Below are positions 33,175-44,496 of a stretch of 64,000 nucleotides of DNA, piece by piece. This stretch comes from Adiantum capillus-veneris (Eukaryota; Streptophyta; Polypodiopsida; Polypodiales; Pteridaceae). The notes below the pieces were generated by a model. That model saw only the letters and a program-made list of their open reading frames with translations, ran no database searches and had not been told where the DNA came from. Both the position numbers and the translations under genes were made by a program. The stretch covers positions 155,967,293 through 156,031,292 of the forward strand of contig CM043958.1 in NCBI GenBank assembly GCA_014529385.2, read 5' to 3'. Within the stretch, counting starts at the first letter, position 1. Every line of letters starts with the position of its first letter.

Positions 33175-36100
33175 CCCATGAGATCCATGATGCTAGAGAA
33201 AGCTTTAGCCGGGACACAGGAGCAATGAGATTGGTAGCAGACCATAGACGTATGAGACCATCTCAAGTAGCCAAGTGTATGCCAAAGAAGTATGGTGGTT
33301 CAGGAGATCCCTATGCACATGTGTCACTCTTTAAGCAAGTCTTAAGAGCTGAGCAGATAACCGATTTCCATACACAATACGAGGGATTTGGTCTTACTCT
33401 AGAAGGTACGGCATTGACATGGTTTCAACCACTGAACATAGGGGGATTCCATGACATTGACCATTTGCTAAGAGAGTTTGCTGAGGAATTCTCAAAACGA
33501 GGGATTAAGCACAATACGGTCTCACAAATATATGCTTTTAAACAGAGAGAACACGAAAAAGTGAAGGAAGCTTCACTTCGCTTCAAACAATACATTGAGA
33601 GATGTCCAGTACGTGAACGACCACAAGATGACAGACTATCTGTTCTCTTTATTGAGGGACTGAGAAACGACACTCTCAAGAAGGACTTGCACTTGAAAGC
33701 TTGTACAAGCTTCGAGCAAGTAACGAGAGAGGCATTGTACTTAGTGGATAACTGTACGGTTTATGGAGAGGTGTCAGCGGATACAGATTTTGCATCCAGT
33801 AGCTCCTCCTCCGTAGCGAGCGAGACTACCACTAAAAAGAATGTTCAAACAACAACCATGCCAAATGTAGAGCAAATGATAGAAGAGGCTCTAAAAAGGA
33901 TGGCACCATACCAAAAACCATTGCCAAAACCGCTGAAATGGTGTGCTATTGAGCAAAAATGGACAAATCATCCAACAGAGGAGTGCTATTACAACAAAGG
34001 GTATGTAAGGGAGCGTCAGTATGCACCTCCTGCTCAATTAGCACCACCTCAGGTACATCCAGTACCTCGATACCCAACGGGAAATGTACCAGGACCTATG
34101 GGGATAGAAAGACCGCAACCGGTATTGGGACAACAACCACCTTTACCAGGAGCAAGACCAGTGGGCATTAGATATGCACCAACCTTAGAGAATCAGGAAG
34201 AACAAGCCTTAGTGCCTGTTCAAGCCTATTATGAAGAATCTGGTGCACACATGTCTCCAACTGTGTATTACCCACCAGAAGAACCCAAACAACCAGAACC
34301 ATGGGGCATGATGGGGAATGTTGGAACCCCAACAGTTACAAGTGCTACTGATGAAGAGAGATACAATTTGGACGCAAGAACATTGATGTTCATAGCTCAT
34401 GGAGGGTTAACAGGACAAAGACCATCCTATCCACAAAGGACGAATCAAATGGGACCAAGACCAGCACTAGGACCCTGTTACAAGTGTGGAGGTGACCATC
34501 TGATGAATGTCTGTCCACATACGGAAATCATTAGAATTAACGCTTATTGCACTGAGTGTGGGGTTACTCACTTCATTGAGGATTGTTCAAAGAATCCAAA
34601 CAAAGTGCAAAAGACGACATTGAATATGCTAGAAACTATTCCTATCAGAAGTGGGTCTGAAAATGAAACTCTGATACCAACGCAAGTTGTTACTAGAGCT
34701 CAAGCTAAGAAAACCACGAGAGAACCTCAGAATGGAAAGTTAGCGACTGAAGTGGTTAGTCAAGAACCGTGGAGTCAGAGAAACACACGGAAAGCTAGAA
34801 AAGCACGCATGAAGTTGAGAAAAGAACGTGAAGACGCTATTCTAGCTGAGGAACTAAAGCAAACGAAAGAAAGATTAGAAAAACTTGAGAGTCAAAACGG
34901 GAAACGAGAGATGAGCCCGGAAAGAATGAAACAAAAGAGTATCAAAGAAACAACGAGCTTAAGCTCAGGGGGATCAGTGCTAGTCGACAAAGTACACGAA
35001 CCATTGGACGCACTGATGAGAGCTTACGAAGCTAGGTTAAAGAACAACCAAACACAAGAACAGAGGTGGATGACATACCCAAACGCGGAATTGGAAAAGC
35101 AGAGACTTGAAATGTGCCAGAGAATGATCGAGACTGCACAAGCCTTATTAGAACCACCAAAAGAAACAATGAATTGTGGAACGGAAAACCCAATTCAGCA
35201 AGAGACTATCATTTCACGGGTAGCTGAAAAGACTCCCAGTGCACAAAAGCCTGAAAATACACACAAGGATGACCGCATAGTGTTGAACACAACCGATCAG
35301 GAGATAGAGAGTTTTCATCCAGTCATACAGAGGTCTTACGGAAGACATGAGGATTACAATGAATTTTGGAAACAAGTGAGAGAGGCAAACTTTGCAAACG
35401 AGCTAAGTTGCCAAGCTAATCAGACAAATTGGGAAAAGGACATCAGGAACCCTCCCATAGTGGAATTTGAGGCAGGATCTCAAGTGGACTTGGATCTGCA
35501 ATCTTACTGGGGAGAGGGGGGCTCTGTTAGAACAATGGAGAGCAAACCTCACTCACTGAAAACCTTACCTTCATACTTAGGAGAGTATGAAGCAAAATCC
35601 GAGATTAGAGCACTTCCCTCACGAAGAATCTCATCAGAAAAAGTCATGGACTCGCAAGGATTGATAGAGATCTTGTCATCACCAGTGACATGCACTATCA
35701 CTCTAGCTGAGCTTTTGAGGCTAAGACCACATATGTGGACCACTGTAGGAAAATTCTTGGAGAAATTCGGGATAAAAGACCCAACATCGAGACTGAAAGA
35801 GGGTATACAAGAGCAGAGCAAACCACAAAAGAATGCTAAGCCTGTACCCTTAAACAAGGTCGGAGAGTATTGCGAAGGTGAAGAGGGGAATACAACCTTA
35901 CCAGTTGAATTCCAAGGAGTAAACACGATGGCAATACTAGACAGCGGAGCCGGGGTAGCCATTGCTACAAAAGAAATCTGGAAAAAATGGGGGAAACCAG
36001 CAATAAGGAAGACTAGGTTGAAACTCCAATTAGCAGATGGACACATGGAGAAACCTATGGGGTTATTAGAGAAAAGTCGTAGTGACTTCTTGCGGCATTG

Positions 36101-36795
36101 AATACGAACATACTTTTGCTATTGTCGATTTTGGCAAGGAGAATAACTATGATATCATATTGGGAAGACCATTCATGAGACAATTGAAAATGGTCCAAGA
36201 TTGGGGCTACGATCACATATACCTGAGAAATATGGAAACCACTACACGTGTGAACCTGAGAGACCATAGCTACAAAGATGTGAACCGAACACCGGTGGAG
36301 GAGTTTGATTCAGCTACTTTGGCAGGATCCGAATTTCCAGCTTGGTTAGGTAAACCTAAGGAGTTATGGATGTGTGGAGCTTCGAAATGTGGAAGTCTGA
36401 AACGAGAAGAAGGTGTTTTAGAAAGGGCTATCAAAGACGAAACTTATATAGGAGAACCCTTTCCAGAGGACACGCTTGAACCATTAGAATGGACACACAT
36501 TCTAGCAACCCTAGATGTTTGTGCAATTCCGGATGGTCCCACAACAAAATTTTGCGACAAGGACGGGTACGATGTGGTTCCGTACTTCATGTTGAGAACT
36601 GTACTCGAAAAAGAAACTGAAAAGAACGATACACTGGAAAAGGAAGATGAAGAAGAGGTGTTTCACGACATTCCCGATCATCCTGAGTGGGGAAATGAAG
36701 CAGACAACGAGTCAACGGACAATTCAAGCGAAAACGAAGAAACTATAACGGATGTCCGATTTTATGATTTTCCGAACCAAACTAAACAACGCTAG
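33048..36795 (+). pseudogene. gag: gag-protease of copy B, frameshifted in the protease
   Basis: Gag capsid domain (about 33290-33730), proline-rich linker, two CCHC knuckles (about 34476-34600; C-x2-C-x3-H-x4-C), charged helical region, and retropepsin (about 35880-36220) with ILDSGAG. One extra A near 36073, in a GAGAAAAG run (GAGAAAG in copy A), shifts the frame inside the protease. The rest continues as 36082-36795, including ILGRPFMRQL. The frame ends at TAG 36793-36795, which is CAG in copy A, while copy A's own stop (TGA 3652) is CGA here. The two copies together imply that gag and pol were one continuous frame. Confidence 0.9.
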
Positions 36796-38884
36796 AAACG
36801 CTATAGAGCAAAGAGAAAAACAAAGGGGGTTAGAATCAATCCGATGCCTAGAATAAAGGGAAAAAATCAATTCCTAATGCTAGTAAAGGCGGAAGATTGT
36901 GTTAAGGACAAGGTTTCTGGAAGAATGAGAGGCAATGATCAAAAGAGCTTACGAAAAAACAAAAGAGGCTCAAGAAATCGAGTTCAAGGGAATGGAACGA
37001 AAACTGAAACTGAAAAATCAGAAAAGAACAAGCGCAACAGAGAACACATGGAGTCCAAGCTAGAACGTAGAAACAAGTACAGAGAGCTCAAGAAAACTCT
37101 GAAAGAAGTTTGGATGACAGAAATTGAGAGTGGAGAGGACAAAAACGCCAAAATCAAGGAAAACATGGATGTTCCCTCTCACTATAGTAAATTCACAATA
37201 GAGGATAGGAAGGTGGTATTAACCCCACCTATTCGAGAGAGAAAGGAGAACGAATCTTATGACGGACCGGAGGATGCAAAAAAAGTTGATTTACCAGCTC
37301 CAGGTGAGACACCTAGACCGGTGTACATAGCCACAGATTTGTCTCCAGGCGAGGAAGAGAGACTTTTGAGTCTTCTCAGAGAGTATAGGGATGTGTTTGC
37401 ATGGTCTTATAAGGACTTAAAGGGAGTTGACCCATCGATATGCCAACACACAATCCCACTGAAACAAGACGCAAAGCCTAGCAGACAGAGACCATACACA
37501 TATAATGATACGTTTGCTAAGCTAATCAAAGAAGAGATAGATAAGCTAATGGAAGCTGAATTCATATACGAGATTGAATACACCGATTGGGTATCTCCAA
37601 TTGTAGTAGTACCCAAGAAGAACGGAAAACTCCGAGTGTGTGTCAACTTAAAGAAAGTGAATGCTGCAACAATCAGGGACAATTATCCCCTGCCGATAAC
37701 TGATCATGTTCTAGAGCGTGTATCAGGGAAAATAGCCTACTCTTTTCTTGATGGTTTTTCAGGATATAACCAGCTAGCCATAGCACTGGAAGATCAACAT
37801 AAAACGGCTTTTGCAACTGAGTGGGGAATCTATGCTTATAGGGTTATGCCTTTTGGTCTAACCAATGCTCCCGCAACCTTCCAGAGGCTGATGACGCATG
37901 CTTTCAAAGAATACTTAAGGTTGTTTCTAGAAATATACATGCATGACTTATGTGTACATTCTCTTCTGAGAGATGAGCATCTAGAACACCTAAGAAAAGT
38001 ATTTGAGAAATGTAGGACATATCGCATTTGTCTCAATCCTGAGAAATGTATGTTTATGGTCCGACAGGGCAGAATTCTGGGACATATTGTCTCACAAAAC
38101 GGAATATCCACGGATTTAGAGAAGATAAAAGTTATAGTGGATATGCCTAGACCAACCAATGCGAAACAAGTACAGAGCTTTATGGGACATTGCGGATATT
38201 ATAGACGATTCATTTACATGTACGCTATAATAGGCCAACCACTTTACAGGCTAATAGTGAACTTTGAATGGACAGAGGAGTGTGAGGAATCGTTCAAGAA
38301 ATTGAAAGAGGCACTCATTACTGCTCCAGTCTTGAAATCACTAGATTGGGAGAAGATATTCCATGTGCATATAGATGCTTCGGCATATGCAATAGGATGC
38401 ATTCTGGCTCAGCCAGAAGAAGGAAACATGGATTTTCCTATCTGTTACACCAGTCGACAGCTCAACAATGCAGAGAAGAATTACACCACAACAGAGCGAG
38501 AAGGATCAGGAATGATATATGCTGTGAAGAAATTTCGGCATTATCTTCTAGCCAACAAGTTTGTGTTTTTTACGGATCACCAAGCCTTGCTCTACCTAGT
38601 GAATAAACCATGCAATACCGGGAGAATAGTGAGATGGTTCATTATCTTACTGGAATTCGACTTCACGGTAGTAGTAAAGAAAGGAAAAACACATCTTAGA
38701 GCTGATCATCTTTCGCGATTGACGAATGGAGAAGACCCTATAGGAGTAGATGACGACATGCCAGACGCGTACTTGTTCAACATAGAAATGATACCGAAAT
38801 GGTCTCAAAATGTTGTTAACCTATTAACCCATGGTGGAGAGTTCGATAGAAGAGAATACAACCAGAAACATATTGCTATTCAAC

Positions 38885-39520
38885 AATCCAAGAATCTTCA
38901 ATTGGTTGCAGGAAGGTTGTATCAATTGGGACATGATCATGTTTTACGACTATGCATCAATCCTGAGGAATATAATATATATCTGCGCGAAGCACATGTT
39001 CAGGAATGTGCATTTCATTATTCAAGAAGGAACACATATAGGAATTTGTTACAATTGGGAGTCTATTGGCCAGGAATGCAAGAAAGCGTACATGAATATG
39101 TCACTGTATGTATTGTATGTTCATCAAAACCGCCAGCAGAGTATTCGACATTATATCAGATAATGATCGCTCCAGAATGGAGTCAGTATATTGTTGAATA
39201 TCTCACAAATAGAACTTTCCCAGAAGGAACGTCAAAAGCTCGTCAGAAATCTGTAGAGACAGAAGCTAGAGATTACGCTTTAATAGGAGATCAACTCTAT
39301 AAGAGAGGTAAAGACAACCAGCTTAGGATTTGCGCATCAGAGACTGAGTATGTGATAATACTAGAGCAGGCTCATGGAGGAGTAGGTGGAGGCCATTTCT
39401 CAGGTGATAAGACAACAAAACTTGTCTTAGCCGCAGGAATATGGTGGCCAACATTACATATGGACGCTGAGGAATACGTTAAACGGTGCGATGACTGTCA
39501 GCGGACCAAAGTACCACTTA
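38885..39520 (+). other. Tandemly duplicated H2C2 zinc domain before the integrase core (copy B)
   Basis: The first unit (about 38885-39145) and second unit (about 39269-39520) align along their length. Shared features are GRLYQLG versus DQLYKRG, LRLCINPEEY versus LRICASETEY, AH-x6-H (AHVQECAFH versus AHGGVGGGH), GVYWPGM versus GIWWPTL, and EYVTVCIVC versus EYVKRCDDC. Both keep the His pair and the Cys pair needed for zinc. Copy A has the same arrangement at about 5720-6340. Gypsy integrases usually have a single such domain. Confidence 0.85.
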
Positions 39521-39567
39521 AAAGAGATGATATGCCGCTTAGACCAATGATGGGGGCAAGAGCTTTT

Positions 39568-40030
39568 GCAAAATGGGGGATTGATTATGTCGGACCCATT
39601 TCACCTCCTGCATATAAGACACATGCACAATACATCGTTGTGACTACAGACTATCTAACAAAGTGGGTCGAAGCAAAGGCAACTCAAAAAGCAGATGCCA
39701 GGACCACGGCACAATTTCTATATGAATACGTCTTTATACGATATGGATTGCCAATAGAAATTGTGAGTGATCGAGGCACACATTTTATAAATGAAGTGAT
39801 AGAGATCCTTCTAGATGAATTCATGGTAATCCATAGGAAATCAGCCCCGTATCATCCACAAGCAAACGGACAAGTTGAAGCAACAAACAAAACCATATGC
39901 ATGGTCCTCACGAAGATTGTATCTGAGTCGAGAACTGACTGGGACCAGAAGTTGCATTCAACATTATGGGCATATAGGGTAGCATATAAAACATCAATAG
40001 GAACGACCCCATATAACATGGTTTTTGGGC
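39568..40030 (+). other. Integrase catalytic core (copy B)
   Basis: GIDYVGP, SDRGTHF and GQVEATNK supply the Asp-Asp-Glu triad with the spacing usual for retroviral integrases. No frame break falls in this domain in either copy, unlike RT and protease. Confidence 0.88.
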
Positions 40031-40619
40031 TAAATGCTATCTTACCAATAGAATTCTTGATTTCAACCTTAAGGGTGGCTAAGGATCTAGAGTGGACAGG
40101 GCATGAGCTTTCTGATAGAATAGATGACCTGGAAAAGCTAGATGAGCTTCGCCTAAAAGCAGTAGCTTCTATCTACGCTCAAAAAAGGCGACAAAAAGAA
40201 TTTTTTGATAAGCATGTGCGGACTAAAGAGTTTAAGGTTGGGGACTATGTCCTAGTTTACACTCTGAAACAGCATGCTAAGAAGCTTAAAAAGCGAGGGA
40301 TGGGACCTCTGGTGATTAAAGATCTATCACCAAGTGGAGCCGTCAAGCTTGCTACATTAGACGGAGAAGAAATGCCCAATTGGATTAGTGGATGCAGAGT
40401 GAAAAAGTATCTTTTGCCGCTAACACAAGACATGCTTCTCAAAATACATCAAGAAAAGCTGCGTGTCCAGAAAAAGGAAATGATTTTGGAGGAAGCGCAA
40501 GCCGAGGCGAAGGAAAGAATGGAGAAAAGAAGACTACTACGTCAGAAACAGCGCAATGAAGGAGCAATACGAATAAACGCAGTCAGTATAACAGAAATGG
40601 ATAATGACAAAGAAGAACC

Positions 40620-40960
40620 CATCATTGAATGCAAAGTAGGAACCAACCAAATCAAAGCCAGAGCACTATTGGATTCAGGAGCTCAAGCTAACCTACATTC
40701 ACTCAGTTTGTATAGACAATTGACAAATGACACTAAACTACAAACTGCCAAGCAAGAGTGAAAGAGTTACTCTGAGAATTCAATCAAAACTGTCGGATGC
40801 ACAGTTTTACATATCCAGATTAACAAGTATGTGTATCCTCATATGTTTTACGTGGTTGAAGACCAAGCTACACAACAACCATTATTGCTAGGACAACCAT
40901 GGTAGAAGCAATACAATGCAATGATTGATTGGAGTTCTAAATCAGTGCTTATCAAATACG
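40620..40960 (+). other. Second retropepsin domain, downstream of integrase (copy B)
   Basis: Counterpart of 7451-7790. ALLDSGAQAN is present, but TGA at 40759 and TAG at 40903 interrupt the domain here. Confidence 0.83.
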
Positions 40961-41059
40961 AAGGTGAAAGTCAATCAGTTAAGTTCACCAAAGGAGAAGA
41001 GCCAACTCCAAAGGACGAATCCAAAGACAAAGGTAAACAACAACCAGAGAAAAAGAAGA

Positions 41060-41520
41060 AGCAATGGCAACCAAAAGTTTCTATACAACCGGATTACTCT
41101 TCGACGAGGAATTCTCAACAGTGGATAAGGAAGACAAGCAATAATATAACAGCTCAACCTTGGAAAAAAACGGAGTCAAAGAAGTTGGTATGGAGACTAA
41201 AAAAGGTTGTGCCAGAGAACACAAAGGTGGAAAACAGAGTCTTCAATACCAGACAAAAAAGTGATTCCAGACAATCAAGGACAGTGAAACAGATCTGGAT
41301 TCCAAAGAAGTTCATGACGGCACAAAGCTATAGCAAGAAAATTTGGATCCCAAAGATTTGTAAACAGGAACTCCCTTCAGTACAATCAACGGAAACTCCT
41401 AGGTATTTCAAGGCGAGGAAATCAACACAAAGGACAAAGCAGGTTTGGGTCGCAAAGAGTTTGTGGCAAGCACAAGCGAAGCGGAAGCAGATTTGGATTG
41501 TGCAAAAGAACAACAAGGTA
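41060..41520 (+). repeat. Repeated Trp-x-Pro-Lys-type motifs in the Pol tail
   Basis: The Pol C-terminus reads KLVWRLKK, KQIWIPKKF, KKIWIPKICK, KQVWVAKS and KQIWIVQK in succession, at intervals of about 10-40 residues in a basic, Ser/Gln/Thr-rich context. Copy A has the same. Similar IWIPK and IWVPK occur in the minus-strand 9.5 kb element. Possible short linear interaction motifs; function unknown. Confidence 0.75.
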
Positions 41521-41700
41521 AAGATGAATCCATCTACTGATTCTACTACCGAAGTATCACCAACCCAAAACCCGACCACCAATCCTTCAATCAAACAAAG
41601 AGCAGCTTTATTGGAAAGACTGTGTTATCATCGCTCTGCAATTGCATTGGGAACTTATGACCAAAACAACTACAATGCTTCGCCCACAGACACTTCATAG

Positions 41701-44496
41701 TCGTCCAGGAGGACTCAGACTAGGAGGGGGGGAGGTATACAGGTATACAGGAGTTACAAAGCAGCTACAAGCGCCAAAAACAAAGAAAAACAGAAATTAT
41801 ATTACAAGGGCAGTGTCTTACATGATTTTGCAATTTTTATGTTTGATTGCGGATATTGATAATATTTATGCCCTTATATACCTTGTTTTGCAACAAGAAG
41901 AGATCAAATGATGAATTTGGGTCTCTAGACGTGTAAATATCACTAAATAAGAGTGTTTTTGGAGCTAAAAAGTGGTAATCCAAGTCCAAAAATCACAAAA
42001 AAGTCTATATTCATATACACAGGGTTACCAGCTATTTATTGTGTATGTGTGGAATTTTTTGGCTTTAATTTGCTATTTTCCTTTATTTTTATGATTTTCT
42101 TAATAAAAATAAAAGAAAAATAAAAAAGCAGGTGAAATGAGATCGGAAAAAAGAAAAGAATAGACGGTGATGGTCCTAATGACAAGGGCAACCCATGGTA
42201 AAAATTGGGTACAATTCTGAAAAAGTTGCGGAAAGCCCGAAATGACAGAATTTTGGCAAAGTGGACAGATTTCTCAGAAACAGGTCAAACAGAGTCCAAA
42301 TTGAGAAATTTCAAATCCTAAAGTGCATTTCACGACGAGATAGGAGCACATGTCAAATTTGGTAACAAGTGATCCGGGAAGCCCGAAGTTAAGTATTTTT
42401 CACATCACTTTCAAGCTCATTTCCACTACTACCTTCTTGGAGAGAGCAAAGAGCACATAGGAGCATCCGACCTTCTACCGCCTTCTACGACTGCTACGAG
42501 AGCTCAGAGGACACCAGACATGAGAGGTAGACTCGTTGCCATAAGCTTTTGATGCTTATCGTTAACTTTTGTCGCGAAAACTGACCAAAACCAAGAAACA
42601 AGAGCAGACAGGGAATGGGGAAGAACGCTAGGTAGGGGCACAACCGCGTAACCAAACCTTGCAAGAACTTAGAGGTGGGTTACCCTAGCATAGAAGATGG
42701 GTTTCTAACACTCAAAGCTCGAGAAAGAACGACTTGAAAAACCCTAGGTCAACAGAGCCTGCAAGAGGCAAACAGGAAAAAGTTGTCGAAACGACACGAA
42801 ACTTCACAGGAAGTTCAACCACATCAAGGACAATGCAACCATGGAGTATCTCCAGGTTTGGATCACCAAAAGTAGGTCGGAACAACCGATTCGGCTGCGG
42901 ACACACAAAGCGTCATTTTGGCATAACGGCTAAAATTGACGACCAAATGACATGAAACTTCACAAGCAGCTTCAAATATACATGTATGACTTATGTTTGC
43001 AAGCAAAACCCAAAAGAAAGCTGATTCACTTACCGATGGTGAAAAAGACGCTTTCGGGCAACCAAATGGAGAAAGATGGAGAACGGGGAGCCAAAGTCCA
43101 GTTCAACCAAATAGGTGGCTTCACAACATATCCAATGAGCTGGAAATGCAACTCTCGAGAAGAAAAGTTGAAGAAATTCAACTCCAAGGCAAAAAGACGA
43201 CTTCGGAGACTGAAATGCCTATAAGGGGGCTTTTTAGCTAAACTGATGACTTTTTAAGTTGAAAACTAGTTAGCAGGGCTTAGGGCACTAGCACAAAGCA
43301 TTCTTTGCACAAAAAGACCAACATTTCAAGAAAAGACATCATACGCGTATGATGTCTCACAGCATGATTTTCACATCCATTTCAACATTTGAGTGCATAG
43401 CCTCATTCCACATGTTAATCACATCCTATGAACCAAGTATCATGAGAATTGGAGTTAGAAAACCCAAGGAAAACCAAAAAGACGCAAAGTAGGCCATAAA
43501 ATTGATTTTTGGTCCTAATTTTGTCAAAATAACTCCAAACTCATTGAAACTTTGTAGGATTGTTGATTAACACATCTATAAGCTATCTGGAACCAAAAAG
43601 CACCATTTTGACACAAAAGACATCATACGCGTATGATGTCTATTTGCACTTACAGAGCCAAAACTGCTCATTTGACATCATACATCCATTATATATATCT
43701 AATACATGCTACATATGAAGTTTGGAACCATTTGGTCAAGTGGATCACCCCATTAGCCCAATTGAGGGAAAATCCTTCATCCAAAGCCTATTTTAGCCCA
43801 AATCCAACATACTCAAGTCCAAACCAAGATTTGAGTAGATATAGTCCTTCACTAGTACATGGGGAGTCCACAGAACCAATCCCATGAAAAATTGATGAAA
43901 AAGACATCATACGCGTATGATGTCTCCAGAGCCAATTTTAGCCCAAAATCTATCCAAACTTCATAAATCCACTGAATAAGCCTATCTAAAGCCAAATCCA
44001 AGCTTATAGAGAAATTTGGTCCAAAAATACACTAAAAGACATCATACGCGTATGATGTCTCACTATGTGATTTTGGCACCTCAGGGCCTCAACCACCAAA
44101 CAGAAGTGATCTACATGCCATTTGAAGGTGAACCACCAAGTTTTATCCAATTTGGATCATAAAATCCAATTCCCTTTCAAAATTTTTCCAAGAGACTGAA
44201 CTGGACTAAACTGGCCAAAACTTGACCAAATGGTATCCAAACTCAAATCCAAGCATATGATACTCATGTATACACTATCAAATACAAGCACAACCAATAT
44301 GAAGTCATTTTGACACAAAAGACATCATACGCGTATGATGTCTCCAGCATGATTTTGAGCCCAGTTTGCATATTTTTTTCACCTACCCTGCATCCTTAGG
44401 CCCTGAATAGCTCATGTTTCAATTTTCAAGTCCAGCTTCATTTCGGCTTTCAGTACTAAAAAGACGCTAACTTCTGAAATTGGAGTTACAGGATCC
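41701..44496 (+). other. Noncoding spacer between pol and ORF3 (copy B)
   Basis: Colinear with 8530-11346. No ATG-led gene. Contains the five-site palindrome array. Confidence 0.65.
43334..44343 (+). repeat. Array of five perfect 24-bp palindromes, spacer of copy B
   Basis: Sites at 43334-43357, 43618-43641, 43902-43925, 44037-44060 and 44320-44343, all perfect dyads (arm AGACATCATACG). Spacings 284, 284, 135 and 283 bp, identical to copy A. Each dyad contains ACGCGT at its centre. Confidence 0.95.

Larger units (their letters stand above)
36844..41700 (+). pseudogene. pol: pol of copy B: RT, RNase H, double H2C2, integrase, second protease
   Basis: ATG 36844, same frame as gag; 1305 codons to TGA 40759-40761 (TTA in copy A), a second nonsense TAG at 40903-40905 (CAG in copy A), then open to TAG 41698-41700. 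RT (about 37290-38130) has FLDGFSGY and MPFGLTNAP, but the catalytic box reads YMHD (His codon 37942-37944) instead of YxDD. RNase H (about 38350-38730) keeps an Asp start and FTDHQAL. Two H2C2 domains follow, then integrase with GIDYVGP, SDRGTHF and GQVEATN, all catalytic acids present. Next are a GPY-like region, a coiled basic linker, the second retropepsin (about 40620-40960) and a tail of Trp motifs. The RT substitution makes this copy unable to reverse transcribe by itself. Confidence 0.92.
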
